This document shows positions 49,764 to 57,746 of a stretch of 64,000 nt of DNA, piece by piece. Made by a program: the position numbers and the translations under genes. Location of the stretch: assembly GCA_002104985.1 (NCBI GenBank), contig MCGO01000021.1, positions 62,001 to 126,000 on the forward strand, written 5' to 3'. Below the pieces are notes generated by a model. The model searched no databases, was not told where the DNA came from, and saw only the letters and a program-made list of their open reading frames with translations. Numbering within the stretch: the first letter of the stretch is position 1; each line of letters opens with the position of its first letter. Source of the stretch: Rhizoclosmatium globosum (Eukaryota; Chytridiomycota; Chytridiomycetes; Chytridiales; Chytriomycetaceae).

Positions 49764-51788
49764 ATGATGTGGCCATTCACCTCGAACCCAGTGATAACTG
49801 ATAAAAGCGGCTATGCTTACATCAGTGACAATGGCATCTACGTCACATTGACTCTTTGCCTGTCCGGAAAGAATCTTGACAAGCTCAACAAACGATGGAA
49901 AGCCACGTTTCAAGGACGAACACATTGGTTTGAGACAACTCATGTGTGTTCAACCATAGCCCATGCAAAGTGTAAGAAACACCTCAATATCAACTTGAAT
50001 TAAATTATCCTTTCTTTCAGGTGACTTTAATCTACACTTTGAACCTAATACCCCCCTATGGAATTCAAGTTAAAGACCAAAAACCTCCAACTACGGTTCA
50101 TCATTGAGCATCCCAACGAATTCTTCCAAGCATCTTCCACTGTGCACAGTCTTCTAAAACAAGCTTACAAAATCCGCAAGCTCCAAACTCATCTCGACAA
50201 AGAAGCCAGACGCAACAATACATCGGATACAATCAAGACTCTTGACTTCCCACCAGAGTCAGGGTGGGAAAAGGCTATGAGCGCATTGAAACAATTTGAA
50301 GAAATGCTTCCTGAACTTAGCTCTGAAATGGATGTGGACACGTGGTGCACGAGAGTTCAATGTGCGTTGACCAAGGATGTTAAAATTGAATTGAGGGATA
50401 AGCTAGAAGTGGCGAGGGATAAGGGAGGAGTGGCTGCAATACTCCTCATTGGAGTAGGCTATGCAACTGAAATGGTTGGCCCCACAGCTGCTGCAACTGC
50501 CACAGCAGCACTTGCAGCATTGACACTTCTCAAATTTAACACAACCTTCAAAACCGTTCCAGAAACTATAACGTATGACCTGACTCTAATCAAGCTTTTC
50601 AGAGTAGTGAAACCTGGAGATAACTTGAAAGGCAACTATGAAGATGAATTAGCTGCATTCGCCAGCAGATCTCCTGATTCAATTGAATCATTACTTAACA
50701 TAAACGTCTTTACAAAAGAAACAATCCAAGAAGTGGCGCGCCAGATCAAACTTGTGTTATTGGTTCGTGATATTCGCATGTTTCTTTCAAACTGTGCGAT
50801 TATTGGAGTCTTTGGTATGCAGCAAGCTGGAAAGACTACAACAGTCAGACGTCTGGTCCAACACGCGGCTAGAAGCATAACGGCAAGAGAATTGACCAGT
50901 AACACGTCATTTCCTGTTCCATATCAAGAGGGAAATGTGCATGTGATAGATTTTCCTGGAATGGGGGGTGCTGGAAACGATTTTGATAAGTATACTCACC
51001 TGTACGGTGAAATATGCCAGGCAGTTTTGGTTGTCCTGCCTCCAGAGTTTTCGTTAACAGACGCTGAAGTTAAACTTCTCACGTTGGTGAAAGTAAGAAC
51101 CTTGTTTCAATAATTTATCATCCTGTCTTAATGTTTTTGATCCTAGACTTTCGAACGTCACGCACTTGTCTTGCGTCACAGGTGGGGAGAGAAGACTGGC
51201 CTATGCGAGAAAAACTACAGTGACGTTAAAGCTATCCTAAAAAACCAACGAGACCACGAAGTTACGACTGATTCAGGAACCACCGTAAACCCATTTCAAG
51301 AATTGGAGTTTTGTGCTACTGAGTTCAATGGCGAGCTCTGGGAACGTGCGGGACAGTGGCTAAAAGATTGCAATGTTTGGGATATCAAACGAGTCAGAGA
51401 CTGGATCCGATACAATACCGTCATCAGAAATCGATTAGATCATGTTATGCCTCAATCCAATGCTGTATGGAGCACAAACGAGAATCAGTGGATCGACGAA
51501 ATCTCTATGTTCCTGCTTTTTTGGAATAGCCCACTATCACGAAGAGATAATGCAACTCAGGAAACGTTAAATAGGTTAATGCTGGCGTTCAAGAGTTTGA
51601 GAGGTCATGGAATAGCAGACGAGGATCTTGTCAACTTCAGATATTTGATTGGTCTTGACCAGATGAGGGAATTTTGCAAAGAGGACAACAGAACCTTCAA
51701 AATTCTGGAGTGCAAGATTGCCCTTGAAAGTCACAATGGTCATGCCAGGAACGCTTATCAAGAATTAACTGGAGAGAAACGGCAATAA
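49764..51788 (+). CDS. P-loop NTPase (probable GTPase), array copy 4, with the same frame break
   Basis: Exons 49764-49971, 50021-51092 and 51147-51788. Exons A and B are almost identical to copy 3, including the six-C run at the start of exon B (just before the Met at 50058) that breaks the frame. Exon C is the most diverged of the array: changes include GTTVNPFQ for GVAIKPFQ, ISMFLLFWNSPLS for ISPFQLFWNSPQS, an extra ETLN-type insertion, and a longer end (TGEKRQ). Walker A GMQQAGKTT and DFPGMGG are present. As the last unit, its 3' flank leads directly into the LRR gene only 35 nt away. Confidence 0.75.
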
Positions 51789-51823
51789 AGTGATTTCTTC
51801 ATCGGAAATAATAAATCTGAAAA

Positions 51824-53167
51824 ATGTCGGACAAAGCACAGTACCTCGCAACACCCGCCGCCACGCCCGACCTTGTTCAAACGCAAGTGAATGAGCTCCG
51901 CAGCGAAGCCAAGACCCTGCGCACACTTGTGTTGTCACTTCAGCGACGCGTAGACGATCTTGAAAGACATGTTTTGAATGAAGTTTCTTCGGACTCCAAC
52001 TCGGCACACTCTTCCCTGAGTTCCCTGAGTTCCCTTCCAACCAATCTAATCATCCGCGTCTTTTCGTTTGTTCCGCCGTGGATCGTGTTCCGGCACTGCC
52101 GCCTGTCCTCGGTCTTCAACGCGACTCTCTCGTCGCCGCGATTCGCCCACAGATCAATTGCCGAATTCTTTGCCTCCACAGTCAAATCAACCAATTCAAC
52201 CAATTCAACTAAACCACCCTTGAAAACACTCGAAACAGCGCCGTCAAAGTCGCTCGTCTGGCTGCTTTTCAACGCAAACAAACACGTAAAACACGCAATC
52301 GCAATCGACTGTGCCAACAACGTCTCAAGAATCCGCCTCAGAAACGCTGATCCTGACACGTTTCTCGAACTCGACGGCGCCAGAATCCCTGTCATGCGCT
52401 GGTCCCTCTTCCAAAAACTCGTCGACATTGAAATCATTGGTGCCGGTCTCGTCGGATCTCTCCCGTCCTGCCTCTGCTCTCTCACAAACCTCACCCGCTT
52501 GATCCTCAAAAACAACAACTTGAATGGATCAATCACATCGGAAATCGGTTCCCTCTCCTCCCTCCAAGTCCTCGACCTCTGCGAAAACAGTTTGATTGGC
52601 GAAATCCCTCACTCAATCGGAAAACTCAACCGCCTCCAAATCTTGAACCTTCATTCAAACCAGCTGTCAGGCCCCATCCCATCGCAACTCACAAAACTCA
52701 CATCCCTCAGTTTCCTCAGTCTTGCAGTAAACAAATTATGCGGCGAAATTCAGTTTGATTGGAGCGTCTTTCAGAATTTGGCCACCCTGGATCTAGGAAT
52801 GAACTTTTTCCGTGGCCAAATCCCTGTATCGCTTGGAACCGCGTCATCGCTTCTCGAAGTACTCAAACTCAGTGGGAATCTATTCTCTGGTTCCATCCCG
52901 CGTCAACTCGCACTCCTCAAGAAGCTTTCAGTCTTGACGTTGGATGCAAATCAGTTGGTTGGGACTGTTCCCCCGGAATTGAGTAAGTTGTCTTGTTTGG
53001 TAAAGTTGTCGTTGGCAGGGAATAAGTTTGATGGACCGTTGCACCGTGATATCTTGGCGATTACTAGGAGAAAGAATAATGGAAAGACGGAAAAGAAGTG
53101 TGTCTGTGATTTTGATGAGGGTGTGTTGGAAAAAGATGAACCGGGAGGAGTTCGATTTTTGTATTGA
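51824..53167 (+). CDS. F-box-like, plant-type leucine-rich repeat protein
   Basis: A single exon of 447 residues. The N terminus has a coiled-coil segment (VQTQVNELRSEAKTLRTLVL) followed by an F-box-like stretch (LPTNLIIRVFSFVPPWIVFRHCRLSSVF). From about residue 215 on, LRRs of the plant-specific class repeat: LTNLTRLILKNNNLNGSITSE, LQVLDLCENSLIGEIPHSIG, LQILNLHSNQLSGPIPSQL, LSVLTLDANQLVGTVPPEL. No signal peptide or membrane segment is seen, so it is probably intracellular. An SCF substrate-adaptor role is plausible if the F-box is real. Such LRR proteins are abundant in chytrids. The frame is intact. Confidence 0.82.
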   Translation: MSDKAQYLATPAATPDLVQTQVNELRSEAKTLRTLVLSLQRRVDDLERHVLNEVSSDSNSAHSSLSSLSSLPTNLIIRVFSFVPPWIVFRHCRLSSVFNATLSSPRFAHRSIAEFFASTVKSTNSTNSTKPPLKTLETAPSKSLVWLLFNANKHVKHAIAIDCANNVSRIRLRNADPDTFLELDGARIPVMRWSLFQKLVDIEIIGAGLVGSLPSCLCSLTNLTRLILKNNNLNGSITSEIGSLSSLQVLDLCENSLIGEIPHSIGKLNRLQILNLHSNQLSGPIPSQLTKLTSLSFLSLAVNKLCGEIQFDWSVFQNLATLDLGMNFFRGQIPVSLGTASSLLEVLKLSGNLFSGSIPRQLALLKKLSVLTLDANQLVGTVPPELSKLSCLVKLSLAGNKFDGPLHRDILAITRRKNNGKTEKKCVCDFDEGVLEKDEPGGVRFLY

Positions 53168-53758
53168 TTCGATTACTATCTGGAGGTTTTGTCGGGAAGC
53201 CGGTTTTTCGATGCTTGTTTTGATATGTTGCGTTTAGTATTGCGTGTGTGAGTAGTGTGGTGTATGGCATTTTCTTTCAGTTCGGTGAATGTATCACAAT
53301 GATTGTTTGTTTGCTTTTATATTCGAATTTTGCTATTTCTTTTCAGTCTAAGGTACTTGTTGAATACATCTTTGTATATGTTCATCCATGAATGGTGTCG
53401 GAGTGGCATGTCAAGAAGGAGGACCTGTTTGCATACTTTTGTAAAGCCAATTAATTAAGATGGGGCTTATCAAATTATTTGTGCGTCCTCGATCTTGCAG
53501 ACATTAAACACAGCATGCACGCGCGTCTCTGCACAAAATGATGGTTGAGCCGCAGCATCCACACCAAACTCTCTTATGGCAGTCACGCAAAAAACGACAG
53601 TACCAACAAATCAGTCTCCTTTCCTCTTCGTCCCCTCGTTCCTGTTATTCAAACCGTTGTTCAGAGCTCAACATCCCCTTCAACTCCTGTCAAACCCGAC
53701 AATCCCAACATCCAAATCCCGCCCTGACAATTCCCACACCTCAAAAACGAAGATGGGA
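53168..53758. other. Intergenic region
   Basis: No supported gene between the LRR gene and the tRNA. It contains AT-rich 3' flank and short Ser/Thr/Gln-coding frames without exon structure or homology. Confidence 0.5.
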
Positions 53759-53853
53759 TGCTCTAGGTGAGGGTTGAACTCACGGCCTCCTGCGTGCATA
53801 CGGATGTTGCATTCCATATAAGACAGGCACTCTAACCACTGAGTTACAAGAGC
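53759..53853 (-). tRNA. tRNA-Ile (anticodon UAU) with intron
   Basis: Read on the minus strand. The acceptor stem is GCTCTTG paired with CTAGAGC (one T-T mismatch), with discriminator A. The D-arm is ACTC-AGTGGTTA-GAGT; the anticodon arm CCTGT-CTTATA with anticodon TAT; the T-arm GTGAG-TTCAACC-CTCAC. Between anticodon loop position 37 and the 3' half of the stem (GCAGG) lies an insert of about 22 nt, the canonical site of nuclear tRNA introns. Eukaryotic tRNA-Ile(UAU) genes often carry such introns. CCA is not encoded. Confidence 0.9.
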
Positions 53854-55057
53854 TCCCCCCCGAAACGGGGCCCGTAGGATATGATGGTACTACGCTGGAG
53901 GGGTGGCAGAGTGAGAAACACTGTTATTTATTGGGCGGACGCGTCAGGGAAGTTTGCAAGTCTGCCGCCTAGGGCTGGCAGTAATATCTTGCGTGGTAGA
54001 TGGCAAGTATTGATTGTATACTTGAAGGAAATAATGTGAATTACAGCGTGGTGCAAGGATTGGGGAAGTTTTTCGTGTCAAACCCCACCATGAATCACTA
54101 TGCAGTCAACTGTGGCCTCACTACACCGAGTACTTACCGTCGACCCCTTTTTTTGTTCATAAACATGAGTGTTAGTCATTTAAATTTATAATTATGATTT
54201 TTGAGATCATATAAACGGAAGATTCCACTAAACTCGAATGCACTTGACGATACGCCGCCTACGACGCGCAGACACATCATCTTGGCCAACTCCTGGAGTA
54301 ACTAGCGTTCAGAAACCAAACCAATGTTCAATATCAAGAGCCGCAAGCCTTGTAGAAGAATGTACAGAGCCCAAATAAAATCGTTGCATTTCTATATAAT
54401 TATAGGCTGAGAAATATTTAGAAATTCATTATATTAAAACAGTAAACAGAAGCGACAAAGTCAAATGAATAAAAACGCGTGGAGAAGATCGAATCAATGT
54501 GTTTGGTATTGGTTTCAGAGGTGTCAAACCTCCTGCTCACAGCAGACGCCACGTGAAGGCTCCAAACAAAGTCTACCAAAATATAATGGGACAAAGGATT
54601 GTCTCTGCTGACCTAGGTACAAACCAGGAGCCAAACCGAATTCTCAGCGCCAATTTTGATTTCTTTGAATGATAATGAAGCGAAAAGACTTTGACTTTGT
54701 TAATCTTTTCAGAACACGCAAATTAATGCATAAGATCAAAAAAAAGTACCGCACAAGTCTTGTCTTTCGCAAGTCACAGGTATAACATACCATTTTAAAG
54801 TTAAAAGCTGCCCTTGTCGATGACCCGTTCACCTCGTTGTTGTGGCGCAAACCAACTGCGTTGGTGTCAAAATAGATTCAATTGTTGTTTCCATATCCTG
54901 TGGCTGTGTTCTTCAAAAGCGGTTCCCATTTCTATAAAACACATGGATAATTCAGTTCACTTATAGTTTTACGTGATATTTTTGACAATAATAGAACGAA
55001 GAAAAGAAACAAAACATCCAGGATTTACAACAGAGGCAGGAAACTGTCCTTCGCCTT
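53854..55057. other. Gene-poor region
   Basis: About 1.2 kb without a supported gene. Sequence is mixed, with a GC-richer part (53860-54000) upstream of the tRNA and AT-rich sequence afterwards. No terminal repeats, transposase frame or known RNA was recognised. Confidence 0.4.
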
Positions 55058-56369
55058 TTAAATGTCTCTATCACTCATCAAAGCGGTTTGATCTTGCGAT
55101 GAATTCTGTCCAGGTGCGTTTCCTCCCACAGCACCATAACCTTGATAACTGCTTCTTCTATGAATAAAAGACAGCGTCAGCCCACATAATAAACCCTTCC
55201 AGAAGATACTCACTGATAATAAGTCGTTGTAGGTGAAACAGTCGACAATGGGGTCGCGTTATAACTTGGCAACGAGATGCCTCCAGGTTGAGGAATGAAA
55301 TTGGGGAGGCCGTGGATAAATGCAAAGAAGGGAGTGCTTTCGAGACGGTGGAAGTAAGATGGTGATGGGAACGCTTTATCAAGGATTCCTTGAGCATCTA
55401 ACGTAGGTGTGTTGAGTTGGGTATTTGACGCAAAGGTTGAAACAGTCTTACAAAGAATTCCGGCAAAGATTCCTGAAAGATGACCAAAGAAGGAAGATCC
55501 CATGAAAAGGAATTGAGTTACAATGATCAAGAACCATGGGAACATGGATCCAGGGATTTTGAGACCAAAGAAGCTGTTCAAATAGAAATACAAATGGTTA
55601 CTGAATCACGTCACACCCAACAAAAGAAACAACGAAAAACTCACTCTTGAGTTTGCAAATCGCCCTTGTTGGCTTCCAAACTGATCAAGGCGAACACAAC
55701 GCCTGAAATACCCGCAACACATCCAACCCAAAGACCCTTGAAGAGGAACCCAAAAAGGAATGTGAGAACAACGTAAATGGCTGAAGTGGCCACGCCAAGG
55801 AGAAGGACGAGGTGTAACATTGGGTAGGTCCCCATATTACGTTCTTGGTATCCAGCAAAAGGTACGAAAGCGAGCATGTTGAAAATCAGGTGGATCCATC
55901 CTATTGCGTTTTCAATGAGTATCAGGCTTTCCAAAGCGATCGTTGAGTTTCGGGGGCGATTGCCATCCAATCCCTTGACTCGAGCGCGTAAACAACGTAC
56001 CAGTATGCAGAAAGTGGTTCATGATGAAAGTGTAGACTACGATCGGCATGAGATTAGTTACGTGGCATATGCTTGGTTGGGCATTCAAAAAACACACACA
56101 CACACACCTTGGGTGAATGGGCGGCTGAGCCATGACGCCCCAGAGAGACAGCCCGGAACAGTAAAAAAAGTGTTTAATACTTGGAGGGCCGTGCACAGAG
56201 CCACGACAACAGCAACGCCAGCAGGAAGCTTCCCGTCTTTGAAAGAAAGCAATGAGCCAACTAGGCAGACAGGTGCACTACAACTCCACTCACACCACTG
56301 CATTAAGCCTGAGGCAGCTGTGGAGCCCAGTTCTCGTCCACGCGAAATGTACTGCGCAGAAGAAGACAT
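55058..56369 (-). CDS. Rhomboid intramembrane serine protease
   Basis: Read from ATG 56369. Exons join as FTQ-VYTFIMNHFLH, then HTG-WIHLIFNMLAFVPFAG, both in phase, so the first hydrophobic helix (VAVVVALCTALQVLNTFF) is followed by the typical rhomboid HxxxN-like helix. The catalytic serine motif GISG lies near 55715 and the catalytic histidine in FFGHLSG near 55475. A last exon (SSYQGYGAVGG...) ends at 55058. Six hydrophobic segments fit a Rbd2-like secretory-pathway rhomboid, which cleaves membrane proteins such as SREBP in fission yeast. The first intron's donor lies in a (GT)n run (56088-56107). Confidence 0.87.
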
Positions 56370-56425
56370 TTAATATTATTTAGTTTGCTTTTTGAATTTT
56401 TTATCTCCAACCAACATTTGTAAGG
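56370..56425. promoter_or_regulatory. 56-nt gap between divergent rhomboid and velvet start codons
   Basis: The two ATGs face away from each other with only 56 nt between them. The stretch is T-rich on the + strand. Either promoter elements overlap, or one promoter extends into the partner's transcribed region. Confidence 0.6.
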
Positions 56426-57565
56426 ATGGACACCACACCGACCATCGCCGCAGACCCTGAGTTCCACATTGAGATCCAATCGGTTTGTACATTGAATAGT
56501 TTGAGGTCGGTGACTCACTCGCACTCGCACTCTCTGTGTTGCAGCACCCGCTTCACGGCCGGTCGTGCGGAGTTGGCGACAAGGACAGACGACCACTCAA
56601 CCCGGTTCGTGTTTGTTGTTCTTGTTCGGTGGTTGGCTTACGTAAGTGCGGCATCGATCTAGGCGCCGATTCTGTCGCTTCAAGTTAAAGAGAACGGAAA
56701 GAACCTGCCGCCTGCGTAAGAATTGTTTGCTTTCAAACTGACCACTTACTCCTAAAGTGGTCCGGCCCCCCCTCCTCCTTCATCGGTGCTAATCCCGCCC
56801 TTCTTCTTTCCTTTCCTTTTCACCACCCTCCCTTTGATCTTATAATAGTGAACTGTACACCGATTCATTCGTGCTAAGAGTCGAACTATGGAACGAGGAC
56901 GGTTCAGACGCTGTTGTGACCCACGCAAACATTCCAACCGAAAAGTCTATTCTCGCTGGAAACATCTTTTCTTCTAGTATGGTTCTGAGAGATCAGAATG
57001 GTATTCCCGGAATCTACTTTATTTTCGTAAGTCTTCAATCTACTGTCGGAGTGGATGAGGAATGGCGGAAAAAAATGGGCAAACCTTAGAAGGACTCCGA
57101 TTGGCATATACCAGGGTAGAGGAAGATGGATGGACGTTAAAGTAATGTACCACGAATGTCTTGGGATGAGGAGTAAACGAGGACCCTCCAAATCCTCCAC
57201 AGCACAAAGCAACAACTCTAACCATAAATATCAATACAGAGCGACCTCAGTGTTCGTATCCATGGAACATTCCGCCTCAAATTCTACTTGTACAATATGA
57301 TGGCCGAAACAGGAGTACTCAACCGAGGCAAAATGAGCGTGATTACAAGTATTATGAGCAACCCCTTCACTATTTATAGCAGCAAAAGTTTCCCTGGAAC
57401 CGTCATGCCAAGCGAACTTATCACTGCTGTATGTTACACACCCTATCCAATCCGACCCTTTTACTAACGCACTCGCAGTTTATCGAACAAGGAATCCGAA
57501 TGCCAAATAGAAAGAAGGGTGCATGGGACAACGATGATGGATCAGATGATGAGATTGAAGGATAA
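56426..57565 (+). CDS. Velvet-domain regulator
   Basis: Six exons, 56426-56482, 56545-56604, 56663-56715, 56849-57026, 57240-57428 and 57479-57565, give an intact 207-residue protein. The velvet domain fills it: GRSCGVGDKDRRPLNPAPIL (the CGxGDKDRRP block), LYTDSFVLRVELWNEDG, GNIFSSSMVLRDQNGIPGIY, and FIF-SDLSVRIHGTFRLKFYLY across the 213-nt fourth intron. It ends in an acidic DDGSDDEIEG tail. Velvet proteins are fungal DNA-binding regulators of development and secondary metabolism with an NF-kB-like fold. The small size suggests a VosA/VelB-like single-domain form rather than VeA; subfamily is not settled. Confidence 0.92.
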
Positions 57566-57746
57566 CCGTATTAGTCTTTCGACGGTCTTTCCTTTTCCTT
57601 CTTTCGCAATGCACATTTTTGTTTCTGAACCCTTCCTTCCTCCCTTTTTTATAATAAAGTGTAAAAAATCGAAAACTCTAGGTAACAAAATACAGCCTGT
57701 TTCTTTATCATAATGTGAATCCCAAAAAATGTTGTCAAGTCGGAGC

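Larger units (their letters stand above)
44253..51788 (+). repeat. Tandem array with a 2.3-kb repeat unit
   Basis: From exon C of copy 1 to the end of copy 4 the sequence repeats with a period of 2296 to 2299 nt (start codon regions 45169, 47465, 49764). Each unit holds one P-loop gene and about 290 nt of promoter. The near identity of units shows recent unequal crossing-over or gene conversion. Confidence 0.9.

Noticed and set aside
42824..51788. P-loop array as a transposable element
   Set aside because: No transposase, integrase or reverse transcriptase, no terminal inverted repeats or target-site duplications were seen. Period and identity fit tandem gene duplication.
54000..54191. 63-codon frame in the gene-poor region
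   Set aside because: Too short, no homology, no introns or composition that set it apart from chance.
56088..56107. (AC)n run as a regulatory Z-DNA element
   Set aside because: It lies at the splice donor of the rhomboid gene's first intron; a simple microsatellite is enough to explain it.
57027..57239. Extra velvet exon beginning near 57090 (KDSDWHIPG)
   Set aside because: Joining 57026 directly to 57240 gives the conserved FIF-SDLSVR of velvet domains, while the extra exon would interrupt it.
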